Assembly: GCA_013368445.1 (NCBI GenBank)
Contig: JAACJO010000001.1
Span: forward strand, 2,046,001 to 2,110,000
Length of the DNA: 64,000 bases
Direction of reading: 5' to 3'
Source: Leucocoprinus leucothites
Lineage: Eukaryota > Basidiomycota > Agaricomycetes > Agaricales > Agaricaceae
Each line of letters begins with the position of its first letter. The first letter of the stretch is position 1. Position numbers and translations under genes: made by a program. Below are positions 42,845 to 55,523 of the stretch, piece after piece. The notes under the pieces were generated by a model that did not search any database, was not told where the DNA came from, and saw only the letters and a program-made list of their open reading frames with translations.

Positions 42845-45800
42845 TTACCCCTCCATATCTATGTCTTCGTTAGTGGCAGGGGATTTCCGGTTCGTATTCT
42901 GAGCGGCTGCTCCCCAAAGTTCAATCTGGCGCGTGACTGTGGAGACAGATTCCAGCACGTCTTGTCGAGCTTTGATTTGACCAGGATCGTCTTGAACCCC
43001 TTCCCAAAGAACTGACACGTTGACTTCGATCTACTTAACCATTCAGCAGGGATAAAATGAGCAGCTAACATGGTCATGACCTGTTTTGATAGTTCCTCGA
43101 GTGCATGTTCTAGTTGTTCACCGACATCATTGGCAATGTTGTCCAATTGTTGTAGAATCACATCTGCGCCACCCTCGAATATGTCACCCTTTTGCTCGGC
43201 AACATAATGGCGGAAGACATCCTAGGAATCTTTTAGTACAATATAAACGAATTCGTGTAAAGGGTTACCAGACCTTTTGTCGAGCCACACTGCCGCGCCC
43301 TCGTTCCTCCATGGCTCGATCATAGCCATCCACTAACTGATTGCGAACATGTGGCGACATGCACCGCGAGACGTCTTTCTGTCGGTCGGAGAGTGTTGTC
43401 CGAACCAATTCCATGATTGCCTGTAACACTTCAGCGGCTTGTGCAAGACACGCTTCGCCTTGAATTTTGGTGCGGTCCTTGAGTCCAGGGGCGGCAGTAT
43501 CTTCAATCTCGGCAAGAACGTTATTCACAGCCGAGTTGACCGCAGCCTCGAATGGACCGAACAGGTCAGATTCAAACACTTTACCCCAGGAGCTGGCAAT
43601 GTTTCGAGTGAATGGCAGAGTTAATTCCTCGTTAAGATTACGCCTCCACTCTCCATGACGGCGAAGTGCTATGATTCAGTGCATGGGTATCATCTCTGAC
43701 TGACAAAGGGGAGACACGAACTTGCGCGATAGGTGGCCCAGTGCATACTGGAGCTGAACTCGTCGGCTGTCTGAACAGCAGCATCTGAGGCCTATACACG
43801 TTTTAGTATATTTAAACGATTAATAAATATATGAACTCACGCTTGCTGCTCCAATGCGACATTTTTCCTCTAGACCATCTTTGAAGTGAGCTTTGAGTTT
43901 CTCCACGCAGTCGTCGATTAGGTTGATAAACCGCTAGGTTCACAAATTCAGCTGATGGTTATTTCAAGAGAATGCTGAATGTCTAACCTGAACAAGCTCA
44001 GGTGCTACACCTTTCATACCCGTAGCTTGGTCATAGATGCCGTAGTCATTGGACTCCCACCTCTGGCGAAGTGATTCACGATCTGTGACCGTAACACCAG
44101 TTATCCCTTGGATATAGGACTCGACACCGGTGATGAAGACTCTGAGTTGCGCGAAGAAGGTCCGAGCAGAGCGTTCGCGCGAGGCAACAGTTAGTTGATG
44201 GCACCACCTTTGAAGGGCGGGGATGCCGGTGTCTTCTGTGTTTGTGAAGCATGTCGGTTCACCATCGCCCTTAACTTGGCCTAGAGAAAGTAGTGAGTAA
44301 AAGTTTAATGGAGGGGGACAGTATCATACCCTTGACTCGGACATAGTCGCGACTAGAGCAAGTGAAAACAGGAAGGTTGATGGAGCTGTAGTCTAATGGT
44401 GTATGCATGAGCTGACACACTGTTGTGGTTAAGAGTGGAGTTACCGCGGAGATTGACAGCAGGGTCGAAGTTATCGGGGTCTCGCTCTTCTGCAGCTGCA
44501 TCTGAGGGCTCGGTCAGTCAAAACTTGAGAGGATCGAAATTTTCTGAAATGCTTACCATCGAGGTCCTTAAGCCCAGTACGAAAATCTTCCTTCAAAACA
44601 TCCCGGGAGAACTTTCCGAGATGAAATCATCAGACAATAAACATTGCCTAGAGCTAGAAAAACAATTCACCTCGGAACGCTTTAGGGAGCAAAACGCGTT
44701 CTTTTCCTGTTGTACCTTAGCCAACGATTTCTTGAGCCTGGCTAGTTTGTCCGAGGCGTCCTTCTTCGTTTCCTTGGCTTTAGTAAGCGTAGGTCGGATC
44801 TCTTTTATTTTCTCCTTGCCCTCCTTGATCTTTGCCTTAAGACCATCTTGTGTAACAAGCTCCTCAACCTCTTGCTCCGAGTCGGAAGCACCGCTTTCAT
44901 GTCCCGATTCTTCGTCGGATTCATTGTCGGATGTATTGCTCTGGTCGCTTTCCGAGTCTCCGTCAGAAGAGTCATCAGAAACAACGAAATCGTTGTCGTC
45001 ACTGTCAGGCGTAGTCTTTCGACGTTTTGACGTCCCTGATTTGCCTTTGCCTTGTCGTTTCCGTTTTTTGTTTGCTTTTGCACCATTCTTGCCAGTCAAA
45101 CGAGGAACAAATGGCTCATCATTCTCGAGGGCCCCCAAGTGCTCCTCGTGTTCCTTTACAGTTTCTCGTACGGATTTGAGTTCCTGATCGATACCTGTAG
45201 TATCATAAATTATGATGAACTTTTCTGGATGTTAAATCATGAACAGACCTTTGACAAGTTTCTGAGCTTCGGTTTCCTTCTTCTTCCAAACAGACATCTC
45301 ATTCACGAGGTCATCAATCCGAGCTTCAATTTCCTCCAGTTGAGGATCATCATAAAGGTGGAGAGCCCGGACGACTTCGGAACAAGATATATCATCGCAT
45401 TTGCTAGCTGAAGACTCATTAACAGAAACCTATCCCGGAAGAGTTGTATGGCTTACCGATAAAAGTTATTGTGTGATCGGCATAACTGTTTCGACGTGAG
45501 CCATCTAATCCGTCATCAAACTGGAACACTTACTTTCCATCTGATCAAATGAGGCATACCTCAGCAACCTAGACCATTGAAGAACAAACAAAACATACCC
45601 ACTACAAGTTGGTATGGTCAGGCGACTGTCAAAATGGAGCAGATCGAGTAGAACTCACTAAGGAGTTGAAGTTTAAACGCATCACCGAGCAAATCTAGAA
45701 AGGGGATTTTTGAGGTGAATAGGTTGACCAGAGAATGGGGGGGAAAGAACCTAACCTCGAGCGGTCTTGTCATCGACAGCTCTTGTAATAGGAGCGAGAA

Positions 45801-47514
45801 TCCAGATGCAGTTAGCCTTCTTCATATAATCCTTTGCAACATTATTTCGAGCAGCGTTAGCATCAGCCACACCTGGTAAAGTCGAGTGAGGAGCGATAAA
45901 CCCATCGTTGTCAGTCCAACTTACCTGGTAAATCAACCAAGATGGCTCCCGTAGACAAAGCAGCTGCTTTACATCGCACATTGACTTGACGGATTAAAGG
46001 CCATAGAGCCGGTTCATCACCACTAGCACTTGTCTTCGGTGCACCCATATTCCTAGGATGTTGAGCAGCCTGGGCACGGACGGTGGACATCAAACTGGGC
46101 CCTTTATTTTTCTCCTTTTCCTTGTTTGTATCTTTTTTACCTCGTTTCTGGTCCTTAGAGTCGATGTACTTTGCAATCTCCTTGGTAAAGGAGCGTGCGT
46201 CTTTTGCAGAAATTTTCTTCCTAGTGCCGAGAATATTAACGATGTCTGAAAGGGATGTTAGGTCACATCATGAGTGTAGCACAAGTTTACTTACCGCGGT
46301 CATGGGCGATGATTTGGTCCGCAGACATGTGGACAAGATCTTCTTGAGTAATAGTTGGATAGACAGCATTCACCTACTCAATCTTCAGCCAGTTGTGATC
46401 ATACAAGACGCGCATAATCTTACTTTTGACCATGGAATTCCAGCATCGCTCTTGAGGTCAGTGCTTCTCTTCAGGTTCCCATCCTCGTCAATCATGTCGT
46501 GCAAAAGCACGGCGAGCTCAGATTTCCACTCAGCTAACGATAAAAACGAGACATCTGCGTCTATGGTAGACTTGGCATGATATCCAATTTCGGTAACAAC
46601 AGCAGTGCACGCTATGAAGCTGGAGGTCAGCGAAAGGGATATGTGGTAGGGTGAACACGAACCTCGCATGCCACTAGTAGGAACAACATTGTCTACAAGA
46701 ATACGTCAGCAGCTATTAATAACATACATATATGCGTCACTTGCCATCCAAGATCGCGTTTAGAATTGATGATTTACCGGCGCCGGTGGCTATCATACCC
46801 TCCATGTTGATCAGTGCGTCATAGATTACGCAAATGTCACATACCACCGCAAACAGCAATCAAGGTAGTCGGGGATCCTTGGCTTTCGAGACTGCACGAA
46901 AATGAGCAATTGAGATATACCAGTGGCAGGGGGAAAAACACCTACTTTGAGATTTCACGTGCCCATACCTGCTCTCGAAGTTTGCTGCCCAGTTTCATGT
47001 TGCGCATTCGCGCTTTGAGGGTCTGGATCATTTTGACGCCTTCTTTCAGAGCAGACTCGGGAGAATAGCTAATATCTTGGGCAGACTCATATCCTTTGAA
47101 GAGCGAAGGGGATGGCACAACATAATTCAGCAGGCTGGCCTGTCTACGGGGGACAATAGTTGGTGGTGGCTGCCTCGGTTCTTCACGTTTGACTGCAGCT
47201 CCTAAGGTATACGACGACCCCGTAGGATCAAGGTACTTAAATACTGTGGCGTCAACGACGCGTCAAAGGATTGAAAAGAGGGACTTACTCTCGAGACGAG
47301 TTCATCCAACTCAGGTTTAACGCGCACTGGCTTCTCTTCTTGAGATGTAGACTCGAAAGAACTTGATGGACCTAAGGGAGTTCGTGTTTCGGCCGGTTCT
47401 TGTTTGACTCTGAGCGTCTGAGAAGGTATTAGGCAGGCGTCAACATCATTCAAAAATAACACTTACGGAAGATGAAGGGTTATTACCCATGTTTTCCTTG
47501 GAATCTAAATCCAT
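42845..47514 (-). CDS. dynamin-superfamily GTPase, SLIP-GC-like, with a charged nuclear-type insert
   Basis: Start MDLDSKENMGNNPSSS at 47514; stop after ATNEDIDMEG at 42845. The P-loop GATGAGKSSILNAILD is split by an intron after the first Gly. Next are VVPTSGMRACTAVVTEIGYH (switch I Thr), STGAILVDLPGVADANAARN (DxxG), and MKKANCIWILAPITRAVDD. The middle has a coiled coil (LEEIEARIDDLVNEMSVWKK), a Lys/Arg cluster (KANKKRKRQGKGKSGTSKRR) followed by an Asp/Ser-acidic block, then a long helical region to LEQLDNIANDVG-like sequence and SVSTVTRQIELWG. This arrangement resembles nuclear GTPase SLIP-GC and fungal dynamin-like proteins. At least 14 introns. The G4 guanine-specificity motif was not located. 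Exact substrate and site are unknown; the bipartite basic stretch suggests the nucleus. Confidence 0.8.
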
Positions 47515-47816
47515 TGCGATAAAGTGAAAAAGAAACACGGGTGACTTGGCGCGTTAAATGAGAATCAGCTTTTTTGTGTTCCCTCTTTTAATGCGTAGTG
47601 CCAAATAACGCGTACACATGTACACATGATGCTTAATTAAGGATTAACCAATATGACTAAGTAACAAGAATCAAAATTGGACCCTAAATTTACCATATCA
47701 GGGAAAGAGTATAAATACAACCCTGGAACAAACAATTTCAAACCTGATTTGCCTAATTTGGCCACCTGACTCGCGCTGGTTTGGATACTTATCCCGAATC
47801 CCCAGCTATGCCTAAT
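47515..47816. other. 302-bp intergenic stretch
   Basis: A/T-rich, with TTAATTAAGGATTAA near 47633. It is the promoter side of the dynamin-like gene and the 3' side of the next gene. No gene seen. Confidence 0.5.
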
Positions 47817-50223
47817 TTAGTATCTCTGAGGTGCCCAATGTCCCGCAAGACGACGAGCCACGTCTGCTTCAGCCGAGTCCAGGCTCGAGTTCACTACCTC
47901 TCGAAATGAGATAGCGTTCGCTGACAATAAACAGTGACCTTCATTGAAGCGTAGCAGAGGGGGACTCCGACCCGTCAAAAAAGCAGATCTCGGTGTAGCG
48001 CCTCCAGGAGAACCTGATGGCAGAAGTTCAATCGAGTCATTAGAAAGAGAGGAGACACAATCCGAGAAATAGGAGGTGTCATCAAATTCGCCGAAGGGAC
48101 TGTCGCCATCTCTTGTGAGATCTTGGAAGGGAAGCGCTTGCCCTGAACCGGTTGGAGCGTGGCCTTGTTCATACACCTCCGACTGGAAAAGAGGGTGATC
48201 GTGATCGTAAATATCAGGATAGACCTTTTCCAATAAGAATTCGTCGCAAAAATCCTTCCCAGGCGTTGGGAAGTGGTCATATTCCGAATCGAATTGAAAA
48301 TTCTCGTATAGCAAGAATAACTCTTCCTCTTGAAGTACAACAGGTCCATCAGGAGATACATCGGAATGAGCCTCTGATAATTCTGTAATGTCGAAATTTT
48401 CGGGTCCTCGATTGAGACCTTCATCGATCATCGAGATGGGATCGCTGAGAAGCCAGTCCAAGCCATCGTGAGTCAGAGGGCGCTGGATGCCTTGTGCCAG
48501 GCCCGTGTCCTGAAGAGCAATTTCCGATGGAAGTTGTTCGCAGTCCGTGGTAGTTTGCAATACTCCTGCTCGTTGTTCGCCGAAGTCAACAGGACTAATT
48601 CCTGGACGTTCATAGGCAGGGTCGAGAAGGGTGATTACAGACATGGCAGCGTTGACAGGCTTTTCAGTATCGAACTCGCCAGTGCTGCGAGCCTGAGGAG
48701 ACAATGCATCAGCGAAGTACTTTGAGACCATCCCTTCTTGAGGCCCGACACCAGCTGCAGGAGCATGCGCCACTTGTGAAGGAGACTCTGAGGGACGGAC
48801 AGAGGAGATCAACGAAGGCGAACTCTGTTCTTCCCTCGATACTTTAGTGATGTCCTGTTGCTGAGCTGATGATTCTTTTACACCAGAAACTTTGTTAGTA
48901 TCCAAGGGAAGATCAGACGTCCACTGCTTTTGGGTGACGTTCAACAGGATAGTGCTCGGCTTTCGTCCGCGAGTGAGAACCGACGAATCAGTCGGAAGTA
49001 CACTGTCGTCCTTCTCAATATCCCATGTGATAGACTGAGCTTTCCCCTTGGACGGGGAGTACAAGGAAATCTGCTCCGTCATGTCATTAGTGGGTTCAGC
49101 CGGCAAGGGCTTGATTTTCTTTCGTCGCTGAACAAGGGCCGCTTCTGTATCTGCCTCGCTCGGCTGCGAAGTACGCCCCTTTGGTTTCTGTCGCAGAGGA
49201 CCTCCGTCATCAGAACGTTCAAATGACGAATTAGAAGACTGGGAACTAGAGGAAGACCTCTGCTCTTTACCATGTCGTCGCTCCCTAGTCGCTGATTTCA
49301 AGAACTCTTCCTCCGAAAACGCAAGATTTTTGCCTTGAATGTATGTTAATCTTGGAAAGGACATGTAGCTAAGAATGTACCTTTCTGTTTAGACCTGCCC
49401 ACTTGCACCTGGGCGGATACCTTCCCTTTTCCAAACACTCCAGAACGAAAGGATGGTTTAACCTGTCATAATTCTTCAGAATCGACCCAACTTTCAATGT
49501 TCGAACCACCTCACCGTTAATCTATTCTTGCCTACATTTGTCGCAGTGAATCCGTACATGAGCGCCAAACCCACTGGCATCTTCTTCGACTTCTTCGACT
49601 TTGACTTTTCCTCCGACTGATCATCATGGGCTTGAGCTTGTTTCTGTGATGACCCATTCCGCATTATTTCCCGCCTCATCCTCTTGTTCTCCCGCCTTTC
49701 TCGCAAACCTACAAGTAATATCAGGTGGAGAGGAAATATCGATATAAAGCTTTGACAGACGTTTTTCTTCATCAGATTGGAGCTCGCGGCCCCGCTTGAC
49801 ATTGCGATCCTCTCGGCGTGAAGGCGCTTCTGTTGATTGCTTTACACGGCCGGTCTTCGTCAAACTTTTCGCTCCTGTGTGGCTGTGGGACTTTGGAGAA
49901 GGTGCAGGACAATTCGAACTTTGCGCGTTCCGAGTTTGAATTCTATCCTGTACTAAGCTTTCCTTTTGGGCAAGAGCTCGACGCGGCTTGAGTACGGGAG
50001 TGGCAAACCCACAGCTCTGAGGATGATGTATTCTCGGGGGACCAGGATTGTGCCGTGCTTCTTTCCCGTCCCATGTAGCCATGTGTGCTTTTCCTTCTGC
50101 CGCATGCACCTTGGAGAAAGAGCGTAAGCCCTTCACAAAACTGAGGACAGCTCTTTGGGTATCCCGTTTAGGCAAAGTTAAAATGCGCGAAGACTCGAGA
50201 TCAGCGCGTAACCCGGCCTCCAT
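47817..50223 (-). CDS. large disordered protein of unknown function
   Basis: Start MEAGLRADLESSRILTLPKR at 50223; stop after AGHWAPQRY at 47817. Exons: an N-terminal Arg/Ser-rich part (RREDRNVKRGRELQSDEEKR) joining LRERRENKRMRREIMRNG and SEEKSKSKKSKKMPVGLALM. Then VKPSFRSGVFGKGKVSAQVQ, and after an intron GKNLAFSEEEFLKSATRERR in the main exon (about 500 codons). The latter is Ser/Asp/Glu-rich with short hydrophobic clusters (LDWLLSDPISMIDEGLN, EELFLLYENFQFDSEYDHF, FCDEFLLEKVYPDIYDHDHP) that resemble acidic activation-type segments. No known domain. A transcription-related role is a guess from composition only. Confidence 0.7.
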
Positions 50224-50511
50224 AATGACCGGACGAGAAACTGTTGGGACGCTGGGAGTAAAATGCGATTCGGAAGGAAACTTTCATTGACAGACACTCA
50301 GTGATTGGAGCCTGGCCAAATATACATGCGTCATCACCAAACATTACTTCTCGGCCCGAAGATCTAACCGGAAGCGAGTCGTGATCTCACAATCTAATCA
50401 GGATGCATATGATGGTATTATTGCAGCATTATCCAAGTGAAAAACTATTACAAGCAAGTGCGATTTGTAACGAGATTTTGTCCGATGCGATGAGCTTGTT
50501 TTTACAGCCTT
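50224..50511. other. 288-bp intergenic stretch
   Basis: Promoter side of the disordered-protein gene and 3' side of the thiolase gene. No gene seen. Confidence 0.4.
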
Positions 50512-52011
50512 TGCACGACGAGAGCAGAAGCAGCACCACCCTAGATCCAATGTTAATGAGAGGGTTACATGAACACCAATGAGACTCACTCCATTGCAAA
50601 TGCCAGCAGCACCGTACTGGCCAGGCCTGAGAGCATGTACAAGAGAAACGATAATGCGCGAGCCGGAATTACCGATAGCATGTCCAAGGGCAACAGCACC
50701 ACTGGAAAATGCATTAGCTCATTTGTTTCAGTCCAGGGAGCCGAAAAACTGACCCGTTGACGTTCATCTTCTCTTGAGGGATATTGAGAACTTTCTCGGC
50801 GATGCGAGCAACGACAGAGAAGGCTTCGTTGACCTCAAACAAAGAAATATCGTCAATGGAAAGACCTGCCCGTTCGAGGGCAATGGGAAGGGCGACAGTC
50901 GGGGCCTCAGGGAAATCAATGGGATCAACGCCAGCATCAGCGTAAGCTGAAGGTTAAACGGATCAGTATGTCTCATATGCCAAGATACAACCGACACTCA
51001 CAGACAACCTTGGCGAGAGGTTTCAAGCCAAGTTCTTTGGCTTTCTCAGCAGACATTAGAATTAAAGCGGAAGCACCGTCGCTGATAGGCGAAGAGTTGG
51101 CAGCTGTAATAGCACCATCTTTCTTAAACGCAGAACGAAGGGTGGGAACCTTCTCAAAAATAACCCTCTTAAACTCCTCGTCTTCACGGACAATGGTATC
51201 GCCCTTCTTGCCTTTCACGGTGATGGGAATGATTTCAGCATCGAATGCTCCAGTCTCCCAGGCTCGTGCCGCACGCTTGTAAGATTCAATAGCGTGAGCA
51301 TCCTGGGATTCACGATCGATGCCATGCTTGACAGCAGCACTTTCTCCACAGTTACCCATAGCGAAGTCATTGTAAACATCCCAGAGACCGTCGGTCTCAA
51401 GAGAATCACGAGTGGTAAACTTGCCAAAGGCAGGGTTCTGGCGGGGAAGGAGGAAACTGGGTACAATGGATCAGTACATCTTAGCCGATCACGATCCGAG
51501 ATAGTAATAACGTACGGGGCATTACTCATACTTTCAAAGCCACCGGCGGCTACAACGGAGCTTTGGCCAAGTTGAATACTTTGGGCAGCCAACATGATCG
51601 ATTTCATTCCACTCGCGCAGACCTTGTTAATTGTAGTGGCATCAGAGCTAGACTTGAGACCTGCCGCGAGGGCCACTTGGCGAGCTGGTGATTGACCAAC
51701 ACCAGCTTGGACCACATTGCCGAAGTAGGCCTCCTCAACGAGGGTTGGTTCTACGTTCCCCTTCTCGAGGGCACCCTTGAGGGCGATGGCACCGAGCTGG
51801 GGGGCCGTGAAGGATTTCAAGGTACCATTGAAAGATGCGACGGGTGTGCGAACGGCGGATACGATGACGACTTCGGGGACTTGGGACTAGGTGCAAGATG
51901 AGCGATGAATCCCGAAAATCAAGGGAAACGACGAACCATGGCGCGCGTCAGTGAAGGAACAAAAGAACGAGAAGAGGAGCGAGATGCAGTTGCTAAACGG
52001 GCGAGCAGCAT
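50512..52011 (-). CDS. ERG10: acetyl-CoA C-acetyltransferase (thiolase), likely mitochondrial
   Basis: Start [20 protein letters not shown] looks like a mitochondrial presequence. After an intron: [60 protein letters not shown] (nucleophile Cys), [14 protein letters not shown]. Later exons: [60 protein letters not shown], then [20 protein letters not shown] (catalytic His) and [15 protein letters not shown] (second Cys). Five or so introns. It condenses two acetyl-CoA to acetoacetyl-CoA, or the reverse in ketone and isoleucine breakdown. Many basidiomycetes have separate cytosolic and mitochondrial forms; the leader favours the mitochondrial one. It supplies no extender unit to the nearby PKS. 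Confidence 0.93.
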
Positions 52012-52521
52012 GGCTTTATATGATCTGAGCTTTCGGGTATTCGCGATCCAATCGTACGACAAGGGGATTGGTTGGCTGCCGGAGAACAAAAACGGAAAAT
52101 GGAAATGGGCAGATTCCAAATTGAGGCCACTAATATGTCCCCTCGAGGCGGAGATGTGCAAAATGCGCTACTGCCGGAAGTAGGCGAAGGCTGCGAAGAG
52201 CTGGGAGAAGGGAAGGCGCCTTTATAGATGCTGGTCGTTATGATCCGGCCACTGTGTCATATGTTTATGATTCCCCTGTGGTGGGAGCCTTTACCGGTTG
52301 TTGGCGGGCCACGGTCGGGCTCTCGACATTCTTTACCCACAGCCAGTGCCCAGTCAATGTCACGGCTTGCTTAGTTACTTTATTCCCTACGAGGCGCCCA
52401 GCAGCCTCAACCCTGCAGATTTGTCCGGTGCCATATATATAAGCTCAAGCCTTAGGAAGTAATTTATGCCCAGGCATTATTGACGTTCTCACAAATGATG
52501 ACCATAGCTCAATAGATAAAA
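52012..52521. other. 510-bp intergenic region
   Basis: No gene. TATATATAAG near 52434 is TATA-like, but nothing recognisable follows on the plus strand. Confidence 0.4.
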
Positions 52522-53273
52522 TTATAGATTCACGACACTACACACTACCATAAACCACATTTCTAACCACCGGGCTAACCTAGCTTCCTCGCTCCAGCCA
52601 TCTTGAGCTACCTCCCGCATGAGTTCGTCGACAACTGCTGTCGTTTCGCAGGGGTGGAAATACCAACACGGTATGCCCAGAGTCGGGTGGTCTCCATGAG
52701 AAAGAAGCGGAAAGGTTGCTGTGGGAAGAGAAATGGTATAAGAGGATACCTCTGGGTTATCCCAGGCATTAATCTTGAAGAGTGAAGTTTTCAGAACCTC
52801 TAGGAGTGGGAGTGGGGACCCACCTATCACTACAAGTCAGTGGAGATGGAATTGAGTATAACGACAAGACGCACTAGAATCAGAGAGAAGGAAGTAAAAG
52901 GCTGGAACTCTGAAGGTTGAGGAGAATACGACATATTGTTGACAAGTAAACGATTCAGTTTCTGATGTCGCAGATAATACAGTAGCATCGTGCTCCTCCT
53001 CAAGTACCTCCTCACCCAGAGGGTCGTCAAAGTAGTGAGCAGAAGTATCAGGCCGACGAAAAACAGTAACGGTACGAGACATAAAGCCAAAGTTGGGGTA
53101 GGTCTGAAGTGCTACTCAGACAAGGCACAGGATCCCAGATGCAGCAAGCATACAGAGTGTTCATTCCAAGCCCATCCTTTCAGAGGAGATACTGCGATAA
53201 AATCTGACGCCGACTCGGTGTATCGAGTAATGAGCGCTTTGCATGCGGCATCGAACTGAGCGCGAGTGAGCAT
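52522..53273 (-). CDS. ATG10: ATG10, E2-like enzyme for Atg12-Atg5 conjugation
   Basis: Three exons: MLTRAQFDAACKALITRYTE... to WAWNEHS, then TYPNFGFMSRTVTVFRRPDT... through CQQYVVFSSTFRVPAFYFLL, then MIGGSPLPLLEVLKTSLFKI, HPTLGIPCWYFHPCETTAVV, ending VCSVVNL. The YVVxSxxxxVPxFYF strand and the Phe-His-Pro-Cys motif holding the catalytic Cys are the Atg10/Atg3 signatures. The short length (~210 residues) and C-terminal Trp-rich helix fit Atg10 rather than Atg3. Atg10 takes Atg12 from Atg7 and passes it to Atg5 in autophagosome formation. It is head-to-head with eS1, 207 bp apart. Confidence 0.85.
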
Positions 53274-53480
53274 GTTCGCAATAACATTGGTTGTGACACA
53301 GGATGTCACACTGTGAGAATCAACTGTACAGGACAGAAGATAAGGTTTGAGCCACCCGACGCACCTGGAATGGCAGACAACAAGACCAAAGCTGCGACTT
53401 CGCAATCTCAAAACTAAGCCCGTCCAAGTGCCGGCTCGCCGTCTGTTCGTCTCTACCGCGGACGCCTTCAACACGGAACC
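53274..53480. promoter_or_regulatory. shared promoter, ATG10 / ribosomal eS1
   Basis: A 207-bp region between divergent start codons. It couples an autophagy gene with a highly expressed ribosomal protein gene. No TATA box seen. Confidence 0.5.
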
Positions 53481-54467
53481 ATGGCTGTAGGAAAGGTCCG
53501 TCGTTATGGAGTCCACCGGCACCGAAATTATGGCTGACTACTCGACTATCACAGAATAAGCGTCTCTCGAAGGGTAAGAAGGGTCTCAAGAAGAAGGTCG
53601 TAGACCCCTTCACCCGCAAAGGTGAATACTATCTTACCACGTCGTTGATGTGTACGCTGACCTTGTCCGTAGACTGGTACGACATTAAGGCACCTTCGAT
53701 CTTCGAAACGCGAAATGTTGGCAAGACCCTTGTCAACCGATCTGTTGGTCTGAGTGCGTATCCGGGACATCGAGGGCGAGGGCGAGACTATTAACTCGAG
53801 TTTTCAGAGAATGCCAATGACTCTCTTCGTGGTCGTATTGTTGAGGTTTCACTAGCAGACCTTAACAAGGATGAGGAGCAGTCTTTCCGTAAAATCAAGC
53901 TGCGCATTGACGAGATCCAGGGCAAGAACTGCCTGACCAACTTCCATGGCATGGACTTCACCTCCGACAAGCTCCGCTCCCTCGTCCGCAAGTGGCAAAC
54001 CCTCATCGAAGCCCATGTTGACGTCAAGACCACCGACGGTTACCTCCTCCGCCTCTTTGCCATTGGCTTCACAAAACGCCGGCCTACACAAGTGAAAAAG
54101 ACCACATATGCACAGTCTGCTCAAGTGCGGGAGATCAGGAAGAAGATGTTCGAGATCATCACCCGTGAGGCGACAAGCTGTGACTTGAAGGAATTGGTGC
54201 AGAAATTTGTGCCCGAGGCAATTGGTCGGGAGATTGAAAAGGCGTCGAGGAGTATCTACCCCTTGCAGAATGTCTACATTCGCAAAGCCAAAATCTTGAA
54301 GTCACCCAAGTTTGACGTTACGAAGCTTCTTGAGCTCCACGGCGAGTCCACCGATGTACGTTTGGGCTATTTAGCATAATACCAAAGCAGTACTGACCCT
54401 ACAATAGGAGACTGGCACACGGGTTGGGAAAGACTTCAAGGAGCCTGCACCCCTCGAATCCGTCTAA
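53481..54467 (+). CDS. RPS1: 40S ribosomal protein eS1 (S3a/Rps1)
   Basis: Exon 1 is five codons (MAVGK, 53481-53495). It joins [20 protein letters not shown], then [87 protein letters not shown] and [20 protein letters not shown]. The last exons run from [20 protein letters not shown] to [10 protein letters not shown]. Nearly every block is conserved from yeast to man. The protein sits at the mRNA exit site of the 40S subunit. Four introns, with the first right after the start as is usual for ribosomal protein genes; snoRNAs in them were not detected by eye. Confidence 0.97.
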
Positions 54468-54738
54468 GCATTTCCTGTAGTTGATCCTTCCTCTTGTAAT
54501 TCCTACCTATGACATCTTGCTATGCGAGAACGTTGCCATCAACACTTCCAATATATGCATCATGCTTCATTAGGGCTCTCCATGTAGACGCACGTACAAA
54601 CAAATCAGCGTGTAGTGGCTGGTGCAACTCCCAAGACCGATGCCCGATAATCCAGATTCGGAAAAGGGCCAGTGATGCGGCAAATTTATCGCTTGAGGAT
54701 AATTTCTCCCGACTCTACTGGAACCTCTTCCAATCAGC

Positions 54739-55460
54739 ATGGCCGACGTCGATTTTTTAAGGAGCAAGCTAAGGGCCCACCCTGATTTTCCTCAGAAGGT
54801 GAGGACAAAGATATCAATATTCCAGGTTTAGAACCTGATCTTATTAGCGCTGACAACACTAGGGCATTGTATTCCTGGATATCTTCCCTCTGTTACGCGA
54901 CCCGCTCGCCTTCGAAGCGTTGATTACCCATTTTGTCCACCACATCACTTCACATACTCTCGGGCTTTCAGATAATCACAAGATAGATGTTGTCGTTGGT
55001 CTTGACGCTCGTGGATTCCTTCTGGGTCCTATCATTGCCCTAAGACTAGGTGCTGCTTTCGTCCCAGTAAGGAAAAAGGGTAAATTGCCTGGAGAGTGTG
55101 TGCAGGCTGAATATGCGAAGGAATATGGCACGGTAAGGCACCAAGGATCTAGTGTGGGCTCTTTTCCAACTGAATAGTTTCCCTTAGGACTCTTTTGAGA
55201 TGCAAGCCGATGCGATCAAGCCTGGTCAAAATGTCATTATCGTTGACGATCTCATTGCAACTGGTGTGTCTACTTCCTCTACCATTTTCAAGGACGCGCT
55301 AAGCCTTCGCAAAGGTGGCTCTGCCAAGGCAGCAGGAGAACTCGTTCAAAAGCAGGGTGGCAAGACCCTCCAGTACCTTTTCATTATCGAGCTCCTCTTC
55401 CTCAAAGCATCTTCCAAGCTCGATGCTCCCGTTTATTCAATCATCCAGACCCAAGACTAG
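54739..55460 (+). CDS. APT1: adenine phosphoribosyltransferase
   Basis: MADVDFLRSKLRAHPDFPQK, intron, GIVFLDIFPLLRDPLAFEAL, KIDVVVGLDARGFLLGPIIA, RKKGKLPGECVQAEYAKEYG, intron, DSFEMQADAIKPGQNVIIVD, and VDDLIATGVSTSSTI, the PRPP-binding loop. The enzyme makes AMP from adenine and PRPP in purine salvage. The C-terminal part carries an extra run (FKDALSLRKGGSAKAAGELV) before LQYLFIIELLFLKA, a little longer than in yeast. The final intron-exon layout is simple: three exons, stop at 55460. Confidence 0.95.
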
Positions 55461-55523
55461 TCACCTACACATGATCTGTTATACTTAAGGGTATATCATT
55501 TTTGCTTGAGTATACTTCTACTG

